Positions 16,715-25,335 of a stretch of DNA of 53,808 nt are shown one piece after another. Under the pieces are notes generated by a model. That model did not search any database. It saw nothing but the letters and a program-made list of their open reading frames with translations, and had not been told where the DNA came from. The DNA is taken from assembly GCA_023457035.1 (NCBI GenBank), contig JAEWNN010000030.1, forward strand, positions 1 through 53,808. Reading direction: 5' to 3'. This stretch comes from Verrucomicrobiota bacterium. Lineage in GTDB: Bacteria; Verrucomicrobiota; Verrucomicrobiia; Opitutales; Opitutaceae. How positions within the stretch are numbered: position 1 is the stretch's first letter; the number at the start of each line of letters is the position of its first letter. Made by a program: the position numbers and the translations under genes.

Positions 16715-18781
16715 ATGGACTCCGTTCCTCCTTCACTGTGCGAAGACCCCCGGGTGGTGGCGCTCCCCGGCGTGAGCGACCGGCCGCGGCCGGTCTCGCG
16801 GCGCGAAATCCGGACAAGTCAGCCCGGGGAGCCGGAGGCGTTGCCGCTGAAGGTATTGATCGTCGAAGACAACGAGCGCGACGCCGAGCTGATCCTCCGG
16901 CACCTGCGGCAAGCCGGCTACGCTCCCGACTGGGCCCGCGTCGATTCCGCCGAGGCTTTCCGGGAGCATCTGGGCAGCGGGCTCGATGTGATCCTGTGCG
17001 AGTGCCAGCTGGCGCAGTTCAGCGGGCTGCAGGCGTTGCGGCTGCTGCTCGAATCGAGCCTGCCGATCCCGCTGATCATCATCTCGAGCACCATCGGCGA
17101 GGAGACGGCGATCACGGCCATCCGCAATGGCGCGGCGGACTACCTGCGCAAGGACCGCCTGGCCCGCCTGGGCCAGTCCGTCGAGCACGCGATCGAGCAA
17201 TGCCGGCTCCGCTACGAGCACCGCACGATGATGGAGGCGCTGCGGCAGGCGGAGGCCCGCTACCGCGGCATCTTCGAGAACGCCGTCGAGGGCATCTTCC
17301 AGGCCCTGCCCGAGGGGCGGCTGATCGCCGCCAACCCCGCCCTGTCGCGAATCCTCGGTTATGGTTCCCCCCGCGAGGCGATCGGGATGATCGACGACAT
17401 CCTCGCGCACCTCTGCCCCGAGCCCGAGCGGCTGCGCGAGCTGCGGCGCCTGCTCGAGGAGTCGGGGCTGGTCACCGGCTTTGAGACCCAGGCCGCCTGC
17501 TGGGACGGCCGGCTCACCTGGGTGAGCCTGAACTGCCGCATCGTGCGCGGCGCGGGCAGTGTCCATCTCGAGGGCACCGTGGAGGACGTGACCGAGCGCA
17601 AGAAGCTGGAGGCCCAGCTGCTGCGCGCCCAGCGGCTCGACAGCGTGGGCCGCCTCGCCGGCGGCGTCGCCCACGACCTCAACAACATCCTGTTGCCGAT
17701 CCTCATCTCCCCCGGTCTGCTGCGCGAGCGTCTCCAGGATGCCGAGTCGCGCGAGATCGTCGACTCGATCGAGGTGAGCGCCCGCCGCGCGGCGGACATC
17801 GTGCGCCAGCTGCTCACCTTCAGCCGGGGAACCGACGGCGAGCGGGTGCCGGTGCAGCTGCGCACGCTCGTCAACGAGATGCTCAGCATCATGCGCGAGA
17901 CCTTCCCGAAGAGCATCAACCTGCGCAGCACCCTCCCGATGGAGCTGCACCCCGTGCGCGGCGACCCCACCCAGCTGCACCAGGTGATCATGAACCTGTG
18001 CGTGAACGCTCGCGACGCCATGCCGCACGGCGGCGACCTCACGCTCGCGCTGGCCGACTGCGAGGTCGGCGCGGCCATGGCGCGCACCAACAACGGCGCC
18101 AAGCCCGGGCCCCATGTGCTGTTGCAGGTGAGCGACACGGGCACCGGCATCCCGGCCGACTACGTGGACAAGATCTTCGACCCGTTCTTCACGACCAAGG
18201 AGATCGGGCAGGGCACGGGCCTGGGGCTCTCGACGGTGCTGGGCATCGTCAACGGCCATGGCGGCTTCATCCAGCTCGAGACCGCGGCGGGCCGCGGCAC
18301 GCAGTTCCGGGTCTACCTGCCGGCCTGCGCCCAGCTCGAGCAGACCGAGCCGGCGGCGCCGCCGACGGCCGGCCCGCGCGGCCAAGGGGAGCTGGTCCTG
18401 CTCGTCGACGACGAGCGGGTCGTCCGGCAGGCGACCCGCACGATGCTCGAGCGCCACGGCTACCGGGTGCTCGAGGCCCGCGACGGGGAGGACGCGCTGG
18501 AGCGTTTCGAGCAGCATGCCGGCGAGGTGGCCGTGGCTGTCGTGGATCTGTTGATGCCGCATATGGACGGCGTCGAGTTGACCCGCCAGCTGCGGGATCG
18601 GCTGGAGCCGCCGCCGATCGTCGCGATGACCGGCGTGGGCAACTCGCCGAAGGTGACGCAGGTGAAGGAGCTCGGCGGGGTGCAGGTGCTCGAGAAGCCC
18701 TTCACCGCCGAGGTGCTGCTGCAGGCGATCGGCCGCGTGCTGCGGCGGGAGTCCGGCGTCGCCGGCAGCTGGGGCTGGTGA
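16715..18781 (+). CDS. Hybrid histidine kinase REC-PAS-HK-REC with a Glu in the first receiver
   Basis: The 688-residue protein has no membrane segment. A receiver domain at about 45-160 keeps the acidic pocket (E51-D52) and the late Lys (DYLRKDRLA), but shows E96 in DVILCECQLAQFSG where the phosphoacceptor Asp should be. A PAS domain (about 185-300, FENAVEGIFQALPEGRLIAA) leads to the dimerisation helix with phospho-His H320 (GGVAHDLNNILLP). The ATPase boxes follow (N box NLCVNARDAM, G1 DTGTGIPADY, G2 GTGLGLSTV). A second receiver has an intact D611 (VVDLLMPHMDG). It should phosphorylate its own C-terminal receiver; an output regulator is not adjacent. ATG 16715 is used because upstream residues in frame are low-complexity. 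Confidence 0.9.
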   Translation: MDSVPPSLCEDPRVVALPGVSDRPRPVSRREIRTSQPGEPEALPLKVLIVEDNERDAELILRHLRQAGYAPDWARVDSAEAFREHLGSGLDVILCECQLAQFSGLQALRLLLESSLPIPLIIISSTIGEETAITAIRNGAADYLRKDRLARLGQSVEHAIEQCRLRYEHRTMMEALRQAEARYRGIFENAVEGIFQALPEGRLIAANPALSRILGYGSPREAIGMIDDILAHLCPEPERLRELRRLLEESGLVTGFETQAACWDGRLTWVSLNCRIVRGAGSVHLEGTVEDVTERKKLEAQLLRAQRLDSVGRLAGGVAHDLNNILLPILISPGLLRERLQDAESREIVDSIEVSARRAADIVRQLLTFSRGTDGERVPVQLRTLVNEMLSIMRETFPKSINLRSTLPMELHPVRGDPTQLHQVIMNLCVNARDAMPHGGDLTLALADCEVGAAMARTNNGAKPGPHVLLQVSDTGTGIPADYVDKIFDPFFTTKEIGQGTGLGLSTVLGIVNGHGGFIQLETAAGRGTQFRVYLPACAQLEQTEPAAPPTAGPRGQGELVLLVDDERVVRQATRTMLERHGYRVLEARDGEDALERFEQHAGEVAVAVVDLLMPHMDGVELTRQLRDRLEPPPIVAMTGVGNSPKVTQVKELGGVQVLEKPFTAEVLLQAIGRVLRRESGVAGSWGW

Positions 18782-19017
18782 GCGGGCGGGGGCGCCGGGG
18801 TGCGAGCCGGTGCCAGCGGCGGGGCCGGTGATGGGAGGACTGGGGCGCGTCTGCGGGGCCGCGGCGTCCTTCCTCCAAGCCGACGAAGTTTCTCGAAAGG
18901 CGAGGCCGCGGCCGTTACGCGTTCTGGTCTCCACATGTCAGCGTTGCGCCTCACTCCACGGATTGGTTTCCGCCGCGCCGGGTCTTCCGGCGGGGCCGCC
19001 CGGACTGGAGGCCGCCG

Positions 19018-20349
19018 ATGAGGCGGTTGCTGGACTGGCGCGAGCCGGCGGGGATCTTCGTGCAGCTGCTGCGGTGGACGTTGCTGGTGCTGCCGATCGG
19101 TGTGCTCGCAGGATCGGCCAGCGCGTTGTTCCTCTGGTCGCTCGACCGGGTGACGGAGCTGCGCTGGGCGCACGCGTGGTTGCTGTATCTGTTGCCTGTG
19201 GTCGGCGCGGCGGTGGGCTGGGTCTACCACCGGTACGGCAAGGACTCCGGTGCGGGCAACAATCTCGTCATCGAGCAGATCCACGCGCCCGGCGGCGGGG
19301 TGCCGCGCCGCATGGCCCCGCTGGTCCTGCTGGGCACGCTGCTCACGCATCTGTGCGGCGGCTCGGCGGGGCGCGAGGGCACGGCGGTGCAGATGGGCGG
19401 CAGCCTCGCCAACGCCTACGCGCGCCTGCTGCGGATCGGGCCGGAGCACCTGCCGGTGTTGCTGATGGCCGGCGTGGCGGCGGGGTTCGGCTCCGTCTTT
19501 GGCACGCCGTTCGCCGGGGCGATCTTCGCGATGGAGGTGCTCGTGATCGGGCGGTTGCAGTACCGTGCCGTGCTGCCGGTGCTGGTCGCCAGCGTCGTCG
19601 CCGACGCGACTTGCTCGGCGTGGGGCGTGGGGCACTCCCAATACCACATTGCGTTTGTGTCACCGGCGGGGCGGCACGAGATCCTCGACGGCTGGCTGGT
19701 GGCGAAGGTGGTCGTGGCCGCGGTGGCCTTCGGGCTGGTGGGGCGGCTGTTTTCCGAGCTCACGCACGTGTTGCAGCGCGGCTACCGGCGGATCGCACCG
19801 CAGCCATGGCTGCAACCGGTGGTCGGCGGTGTGGCGGTGATCGCGTTGTTCTGGGTGCTGGGCACCGGCGACTACCTCGGGCTGGGTGTGCGCGGCGAAC
19901 ACCCCGGCTCGGTCACGTTGCTCTCCGCGTTCCAGCCGGGCGGCGCCACGCCGTGGAGCTGGTGGTGGAAGCTGGTGTTCACGGCGGTGACGCTCGCGGC
20001 CGGCTTCAAGGGAGGGGAGGTAACGCCGTTGTTCTTCATCGGGGCGACGCTTGGCAACACCCTGGCGGTGGCGCTGGGGGCACCGGTCGATCTGTTTGCC
20101 GGGCTCGGGCTGATCGCGGTCTTCGCCGGTGCGGCCAACACGCCGCTGGCCTGCACGATCATGGGCTTCGAGCTGTTCGGCGCCGAGCACGCGGTCTATT
20201 TCGCCCTCGCCTGTTTCATCTCGTATCACTGCAGCGGTCACTCGGGCATCTATCCTTCGCAACGCGTGGGCGTGTCGAAGCGGGGCGAGGTCGCCGGGCC
20301 GGAAGGCGCGACGTTGCGCACGGTGCGCGAGCAGGCGGATCGAAAGTAG
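19018..20349 (+). CDS. CLC-family antiporter, probably fluoride-specific (CLC-F type)
   Basis: The 443-residue membrane protein has the CLC fold, with about ten or more hydrophobic helices. The ion-path motif is GSAGREGTAVQMG, with the gating Glu at E120. The usual sequence of chloride CLCs is GREGP; the GREGT form is characteristic of fluoride/proton antiporters (CLC-F). The first filter loop reads GAGNNLVIEQIH (N81-N82) rather than GSGIP, another CLC-F-like change. It would export fluoride in exchange for protons across the inner membrane. A GGAGG Shine-Dalgarno lies 7-11 bases before the ATG. I saw no fluoride riboswitch in the 236-bp upstream gap. A chloride role is less likely. Confidence 0.85.
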   Translation: MRRLLDWREPAGIFVQLLRWTLLVLPIGVLAGSASALFLWSLDRVTELRWAHAWLLYLLPVVGAAVGWVYHRYGKDSGAGNNLVIEQIHAPGGGVPRRMAPLVLLGTLLTHLCGGSAGREGTAVQMGGSLANAYARLLRIGPEHLPVLLMAGVAAGFGSVFGTPFAGAIFAMEVLVIGRLQYRAVLPVLVASVVADATCSAWGVGHSQYHIAFVSPAGRHEILDGWLVAKVVVAAVAFGLVGRLFSELTHVLQRGYRRIAPQPWLQPVVGGVAVIALFWVLGTGDYLGLGVRGEHPGSVTLLSAFQPGGATPWSWWWKLVFTAVTLAAGFKGGEVTPLFFIGATLGNTLAVALGAPVDLFAGLGLIAVFAGAANTPLACTIMGFELFGAEHAVYFALACFISYHCSGHSGIYPSQRVGVSKRGEVAGPEGATLRTVREQADRK

Positions 20350-20545
20350 CCGGCAGTGTGGGGCGCCAGATGCGGGCGGAGGCCTCTTTCATTTCGTCGA
20401 CTCGGCGGGTGTGCCCTCGGTCCCGGACTGTACCGGTGGAGCATTTCTCGCGGGGGGCGCCCCAAATTTTGCGGCCGGTGTTGCTGCAACGGCGACACAA
20501 GAAGGGCAGGCCATGAGCAAGCCGACCAACGGGAGGCGCGTCGAA

Positions 20546-20619
20546 TGGCTGCCCGGCCTGGATTCGAACCAGAACTAGGCGAGTCAAAGTCGCCTGTGCT
20601 ACCATTACACCACCGGGCA
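20546..20619 (-). tRNA. tRNA-Gln (anticodon UUG)
   Basis: On the minus strand a full cloverleaf is seen. The 7-bp acceptor is TGCCCGG/CCGGGCA, and the D arm reads GTGTAATGGTAGCAC. The anticodon stem is GGCGA/TCGCC with loop CTTTGAC, giving anticodon TTG. The T arm holds GGTTCGAATCC, the discriminator is G, and CCA is encoded. It is a lone tRNA between the CLC gene and iorA. Confidence 0.96.
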
Positions 20620-20847
20620 GTGCGTGTGAGGCGCGCAACGTGCCGGCCCGACCGGGAGGCGTCAAGGGCGGAGGCGCGCGGGCGGCGACAAGCGCGGACG
20701 GGGCCTGAGCCGCGGGGGGGCACGGTGCCCGGGCCGCGGCGTCGTTCATCCGCGGGCCTGGGGCGAAAACCTGTGGCGTTGGGGATTGTCTGCGGCGCGG
20801 CGGGTTGTTCTGCTCGACCGAAAGTCTCCACAACCCGACCTAGTTTC

Positions 20848-22548
20848 ATGCAACCTTCCCAAGACTCTTCCGGCCGTCTGTTGCTCAGCGGTAACGAGGC
20901 GGTGGCCCTGGCCGCCCTGCATTGCGGCGTGGCGCTCGGCACCGGTTACCCGGGCACGCCCTCGACCGAGATCCTCGAATCCTTCAGCGCGCTGGGCGGC
21001 AAAGCCCAGTGGGCACCCAACGAGAAGGTCGCCGCGGAGGTCGCGCTCGGTGCCGCCTTCGCGAAGGCGCGCGTGCTGTGCACGATGAAACACGTGGGGC
21101 TCAACGTCGCGGCCGACGTGCTCTTCACGATGACGTACTCCGGCGTCGACGGCGGCTACGTGCTCATCGTCGCCGACGACCCCGGCATGGCCTCCTCGCA
21201 GAACGAGCAGGACAGCCGCCGCTACGCCGAGGCCGCGGTGGCGCCGATGTTCGAGCCGGCCGACTCGCAGGACGCCTACGACCTGCTGAAGGTGGCGTTC
21301 GAGACGAGCCAGCGCTGGCAGATTCCGGTGATCTTCCGGATGACCACGCGCGTGTGCCATTCGAAGTCGCCGGTGAAACCGCGGTTCGCGCTCGGCGCGA
21401 AGCTCACGGCCGCCGACACCGGCGCACCGACGCCCGATTTCGTCCGCAACATCCCGCAGCGTGTGATGGTGCCCGGCCACGCCAAGCCCGCCGGCCGCCG
21501 CCTGCGTGCGAAGATGCTCGAGATCGAGAACTGGAACAACACGACGGGCCCGCAGCGTATCGAGGGCCACAGCGCCGAGCTCGGCATCGTCGTCGCCGGT
21601 ATCTCCTACCACCACGCTCGCGAGGCCGCGCCGGAGGCGAGCATCCTGAAACTGGGGATGACGTACCCGCTGCCGATGCAGGCGATCCGCGACTTCGCCG
21701 CCTCGGTGAAGCGCTGCGTGGTGATCGAGGAGAACGACCCCTGGCTGGCCGCCGCCTGCCGCGCCGCCGGCCTGAAGGTCGAGGCGAAGGACGACACCAT
21801 TTTCCGTTTCGGCGAACTCACCGTCGACCGGGTGAAGCGCATTCTCGCCCGCGACTCCTCGCCCGAGCCGATCCCGGTGCGTGGCAAGCCGCCGGAGCTC
21901 TGCAAGGGCTGCCCACACACCCAGAGCTTCGAGGTGATGAAGGAACTCGATTGCATCGTCTCCGGCGACATCGGCTGCTACACGCTCGCCGCGCTCCCGC
22001 CCTTGGCCGCGATGGACCTGATGATCGACATGGGCGCCGCGGTCGGCATGGGCCTGGGCCTGCGCCACGTGCTCCCGCGCGAGCAGGCCAAGCGCGTCGT
22101 CTCCGTGATCGGCGACAGCACCTTCCTGCACGGCGGTCTGCCGGGGCTGGTGGAGATGGCGTACAACACGCCGGCGACCGGCCACGTGCTCGTCATCCTC
22201 GACAACGGCACCACCGCGATGACCGGCCAGCAGGAGCACCCCGGCACCGGTCGCCATCTCGACGGCTCCGCCACCTATCAGGTGAGCTTCGAGAATCTGG
22301 CGCGCGCCGCCGGCATCCGGAACGTGAGCACCGTGAACCCGGTGCGCGAGCGGGCGAAGTTCAAGGACACGCTCGCCGAGGCGCTCGGCAAGGACGAGCT
22401 CAGCGTGATCATCGCGCGCAGCCCCTGCATCCTCGCCGCCGGCCGCATCGCGGCCTGGGAGAAGGAGAAGGCCGCGGTCGCCGCGAAGGCCGCCGCCGAC
22501 ACGTTGCCCGAGGAGGGCTGCGGCTGCGGTTGCGGCTGCCAGAACTGA
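20848..22548 (+). CDS. iorA: Indolepyruvate ferredoxin oxidoreductase, alpha subunit
   Basis: The 566-residue protein has the fused layout of IorA. An N-terminal pyrimidine domain (LSGNEAVALAALHCGVALG, then GYPGTPSTEILESF) is followed by a long middle domain. The C-terminal thiamine-diphosphate domain carries GDIGCYTLAALPPLAAMDLM and FLHGGLPGLVEMAYNTPA. It oxidises indolepyruvate or phenylpyruvate with CoA to the arylacetyl-CoA, reducing ferredoxin. A Cys pair in ELCKGCPHTQSF is conserved. The usual C-terminal ferredoxin domain with two CxxCxxCxxxC clusters is absent; in its place is a tail ending EEGCGCGCGCQN. ATG 20848 gives the canonical N-terminus. iorB follows after 21 bp. Confidence 0.9.
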   Translation: MQPSQDSSGRLLLSGNEAVALAALHCGVALGTGYPGTPSTEILESFSALGGKAQWAPNEKVAAEVALGAAFAKARVLCTMKHVGLNVAADVLFTMTYSGVDGGYVLIVADDPGMASSQNEQDSRRYAEAAVAPMFEPADSQDAYDLLKVAFETSQRWQIPVIFRMTTRVCHSKSPVKPRFALGAKLTAADTGAPTPDFVRNIPQRVMVPGHAKPAGRRLRAKMLEIENWNNTTGPQRIEGHSAELGIVVAGISYHHAREAAPEASILKLGMTYPLPMQAIRDFAASVKRCVVIEENDPWLAAACRAAGLKVEAKDDTIFRFGELTVDRVKRILARDSSPEPIPVRGKPPELCKGCPHTQSFEVMKELDCIVSGDIGCYTLAALPPLAAMDLMIDMGAAVGMGLGLRHVLPREQAKRVVSVIGDSTFLHGGLPGLVEMAYNTPATGHVLVILDNGTTAMTGQQEHPGTGRHLDGSATYQVSFENLARAAGIRNVSTVNPVRERAKFKDTLAEALGKDELSVIIARSPCILAAGRIAAWEKEKAAVAAKAAADTLPEEGCGCGCGCQN

Positions 22549-22569
22549 AACGTGCGGAACACCACGACC

Positions 22570-23049
22570 ATGAAATCTTCCACCAATCCCACCACCAATG
22601 TCCGTTTCGCCGGCCTCGGCGGCACGGGTGTCATCAAGGCCTCCGATATCTTCGCCGACGTCGTCTTCCGGCTCGGCCACGAGACGAAGAAGGCCGAGGT
22701 CCACGGCATGAGCCAGCGCGGCGGCTCGGTGCAGAGCGACGTGCGCTTCGGCACCGCGGTGAGCAGCCCGATGATCCCCGACGGTGCGTGCGACTTCCTG
22801 GTCGTCATGGAGCCGTCGCAGATCGAGGTCGTCCGCGCCGGCCTGCGCGCGGGCGGCACGCTGATCACGCCGGCGGAGATCGACCCGGCGAAGCTGCCGT
22901 CGAGCAAGGCGCTCAACGTCGCCATGCTCGGCCGCCTCAGCCGGCACTTCGATTTCCCGGTCGAGGTGTGGCAGGCGAGCCTGCGGGCGAACTTTCCCGC
23001 GAAGCTGCACGAGGCGAACGCGAAGGCTTTTGCGCTCGGTCGCGGCTGA
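22570..23049 (+). CDS. iorB: Indolepyruvate ferredoxin oxidoreductase, beta subunit
   Basis: The 159-residue protein carries the gamma-type domain of 2-oxoacid oxidoreductases (FAGLGGTGVIKASDIFADV, EVHGMSQRGGSVQSDVRFG). It is the partner of IorA, and the GMSQRGG-S-V signature is diagnostic. A GTG at 22552 in the same frame could add six residues; the ATG at 22570 fits the family better. It ends 24 bp before the hairpin element at 23074-23160, which separates it from the ligase gene. Confidence 0.92.
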   Translation: MKSSTNPTTNVRFAGLGGTGVIKASDIFADVVFRLGHETKKAEVHGMSQRGGSVQSDVRFGTAVSSPMIPDGACDFLVVMEPSQIEVVRAGLRAGGTLITPAEIDPAKLPSSKALNVAMLGRLSRHFDFPVEVWQASLRANFPAKLHEANAKAFALGRG

Positions 23050-23073
23050 GCTGCCGCGCGAGGAGAAGGGCAA

Positions 23074-23160
23074 GTAGGGCCGGTCTGCGACCGGCCGCGC
23101 CGGGCGTGGGCCGCAGCGGAGTGCCCGAGCCGAGCGGGTCCAGTCGGAGACTGGACCTAC
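23074..23160 (+). repeat. Two-hairpin GTAGG...CCTAC element inside the ior cluster
   Basis: It starts GTAGG and ends CCTAC. Hairpin one is GGCCGGTC-TGC-GACCGGCC (23078-23096), perfect over 8 bp. Hairpin two is GGTCCAGTC-GGA-GACTGGACC (23137-23157), perfect over 9 bp. The 40-nt spacer is GC-rich and contains CCGAGC-like text. Layout and ends match the elements at 1917 and 5884, but the stems differ in sequence. It lies between iorB and the ligase gene. Confidence 0.8.
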
Positions 23161-23291
23161 GAGACGAGCGGAAACACGTGTGGGAAAGTGGGGCATCCCG
23201 CCGCCCGCGCTCTTGCCAGCCCCGGCGGGTTGCGTTGTGCTGGCCCGCGTCTCGCGCCGCAGTCCCGGCGCCCGTTTTCCAAGCCCCAAAC

Positions 23292-24632
23292 ATGATCCGC
23301 AACCTCTGGAACGACCTGGAGGGCACCTTCTTTCCGGAGAGCGCCCTCGACCACATGCCCGAAGCGCGTCTGCGCGAGGTGCAGCTCCAACGCCTGAAGG
23401 CCGTCGTCGCCCTGACCTACGAGAAGGTGCCGCTCTTCCGCGAGCGCATGGACGCCAAGGGCGTGACGCCCGGCGACCTCCGCACGCTGGCCGATGTGCG
23501 CCTGCTGCCGTTCTCCACGAAGGCGGACCTGCGCGACACGTATCCGTACGGTCTGTTCGCCGTGCCGCTGGGCGATGTCGTGCGCCTGCACGCCTCAAGC
23601 GGCACGACGGGCAAGCCGATCGTCGTCGGCTACACCGCGCAGGACATGGAGGTCTGGAAGCAGGTGATCATGCGCACGCTCTACGCGGCCGGCTTCTCGC
23701 GCCGCGACGTGGTGCAGAACATGTTCGGCTACGGCCTGTTCACCGGCGGCCTCGGCCTGCACGGCGGCCTTGAGGGCATCGGCGCGACGGTCATCCCGAT
23801 CTCCGGCGGCAACACCGAGCGCCAGATCATGGTGATGAAGGATTTTGGCGTCACCGCGGTGTGCTGCACGCCGAGCTACTTCATCCATCTCATCGAGATG
23901 GCGCAGAAGATGGGCATCGATTTCCGCAAGGACCTGAAGGTGCGGCGCGGCGTGTTCGGCGCCGAGCCGTGGACCGACCAGATGCGCCAGTACATCGAGG
24001 GCGCCACCGGCATCAAGGCCTACGACATCTACGGACTCTCGGAGATCATCGGCCCCGGCGTGGGCGCGGAGTGCCATTGCCAGGACGGCCTGCACATCTT
24101 CGAGGACCACTTCCTGGTGGAGATCGTCGATCCCCAGACGTTGGAGCCGCTGCCCGACGGGCAGGAGGGCGAGCTGGTCTTCACCACGCTCAGCAAGCAG
24201 GCGATGCCGGCGATCCGCTACCGCACGCGCGACCTGACCTCGATCGACACTCGCCCCTGCGCCTGCGGCCGCACGGTGCGCCGGATCCGCCGGATCAGCC
24301 ACCGCAGCGACGACATGTTCATCATCCGCGGCGTGAACGTCTTTCCCTCGCAGATCGAGACGGCGCTGCTCAAGACCGAGGCCACGCTCCCGCACTACCA
24401 GATCGTGCTCACCCGCAAGTCGGGCCTGGACCGCATGGAGGTGCGCGTGGAGGTCTCGGGCGAGATGCTCAAGGACACCGTCGGCGCGATGGACGAACTC
24501 CAGAAACGGTTCGGGCACAGCATCGCGCAGATCACCGGGCTCACGGCCGAGGTCACGCTGGTGCAACCCGGCACCATCCCGCGCAGCGAAGGCAAAGCCA
24601 AGCGCCTCTTCGACAAGCGAAACGAAGGCTGA
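23292..24632 (+). CDS. paaK: Phenylacetate-CoA ligase family protein
   Basis: The 446-residue protein has the ANL-superfamily layout with PaaK signatures. The ATP loop is ASSGTTGKPIVVGYT (about residues 100-113). The substrate/adenylate region is DIYGLSEIIGPGVGAE. C-terminal motifs include FIIRGVNVFPSQIETALL. It activates phenylacetate, or in this context possibly indoleacetate, to the CoA thioester with ATP giving AMP. A CxC near ALTSIDTRPCACGRTVRR (C-x-C-G) is a typical PaaK feature. It lies in the ior cluster, so it probably works on the same aryl acids. The symbol is by family; substrate is not proven. Confidence 0.88.
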   Translation: MIRNLWNDLEGTFFPESALDHMPEARLREVQLQRLKAVVALTYEKVPLFRERMDAKGVTPGDLRTLADVRLLPFSTKADLRDTYPYGLFAVPLGDVVRLHASSGTTGKPIVVGYTAQDMEVWKQVIMRTLYAAGFSRRDVVQNMFGYGLFTGGLGLHGGLEGIGATVIPISGGNTERQIMVMKDFGVTAVCCTPSYFIHLIEMAQKMGIDFRKDLKVRRGVFGAEPWTDQMRQYIEGATGIKAYDIYGLSEIIGPGVGAECHCQDGLHIFEDHFLVEIVDPQTLEPLPDGQEGELVFTTLSKQAMPAIRYRTRDLTSIDTRPCACGRTVRRIRRISHRSDDMFIIRGVNVFPSQIETALLKTEATLPHYQIVLTRKSGLDRMEVRVEVSGEMLKDTVGAMDELQKRFGHSIAQITGLTAEVTLVQPGTIPRSEGKAKRLFDKRNEG

Positions 24633-24640
24633 CGGAGCGA

Positions 24641-24721
24641 GGAACCGCCGATGGACGCGGATGGACGCAGATGAAGAAGCGAACTCCGAATCCGTGTTCA
24701 TCTGCGTGAATCTGCGGTTCC
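24641..24721. repeat. Inverted-repeat element with ATCTGCG/CGCAGAT words
   Basis: The left arm reads GGAACCGCCGATGGACGCGG then ATGGACGCAGATGAA. The right arm at 24697-24721 is the inverse of GGAACCGCAGATTCACGCAG-ATGAA. The arms flank a 20-bp AAGCGAACTCCG-type centre. Similar words are familiar to me as widespread intergenic repeats in Verrucomicrobia and Planctomycetes. It sits between the ligase gene and the ACT gene. Confidence 0.75.
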
Positions 24722-24788
24722 CTCATCCGGCTCCGGCCTCTTTTGCTTCCTTCCAAACTATCCTCACAACTTCCGCGTCCGTACCCCG

Positions 24789-25220
24789 ATGAAAATCACC
24801 CAGCTCTCCGTCTTCCTCGAGAATCGCCCCGGCCGCCTCTCGGCGCTGTGTCGCACGCTGGCCGACGCCGGCGTGAACCTCAGCACGCTCATGCTTTCCG
24901 ACAACGGCGAGTTCGGCCTGCTGCGCCTGCTCACGCCCGATGTCGACAAGGCCAAGGCCACCATCGCGGCTGCCGGCTATGCGGCCACGACGACCGAGGT
25001 CGTCGCGCTCCAGGTGCCCGATCGCCCCGGCGGTCTCGCCAGCGTGCTGGTGCTGCTGGAGAAGGCCGGCGTGTCGGTGGAGTACATGTACGCGTTCGCC
25101 GAGCGCCCCGGCAGCGATGCCGTGATGGTCTTCCGCTTCGACAACACCGACAAGGCGCTCGCGGCGCTCCAGTCCGCCGGCGTACCGGTCTTCAATCAGG
25201 TGGATCTGTTCAAGGCCTGA
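24789..25220 (+). CDS. Tandem ACT-domain protein
   Basis: The 143-residue protein is two ACT domains. The first is MKITQLSVFLENRPGRLSAL; the second starts near residue 73 with VVALQVPDRPGGLASVLVLL. ACT pairs bind amino acids and regulate enzymes or transcription. Such proteins are commonly found next to ior and paaK-like genes, so this one probably senses an aromatic amino acid or related acid and modulates the cluster. It has no enzyme domain. It starts 156 bp after the ligase gene, a gap mostly taken up by the 24641-24721 repeat. Confidence 0.88.
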   Translation: MKITQLSVFLENRPGRLSALCRTLADAGVNLSTLMLSDNGEFGLLRLLTPDVDKAKATIAAAGYAATTTEVVALQVPDRPGGLASVLVLLEKAGVSVEYMYAFAERPGSDAVMVFRFDNTDKALAALQSAGVPVFNQVDLFKA

Positions 25221-25335
25221 GCGTGGCCGCGGGCGGGGTGCCCACGGTGGGCGATCAAGCCCGGGGCCGTTGAGCCGATGAAGGGGTCTCGCATGGCCGG
25301 CCGCAATCGCGCGGCCGGGGCGGGGTGCCTTCATC

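Noticed and set aside
18782..19017. Possible fluoride riboswitch before the CLC gene (GGTGATGG at 18826-18833)
   Set aside because: Only the first core word fits. The matching downstream pairing segment and the conserved 3' part of the crcB motif are missing.
20514..20578. Small ORF MSKPTNGRRVEW running into the tRNA region
   Set aside because: Most of it is the reverse of tRNA-Gln, and no family match is seen.
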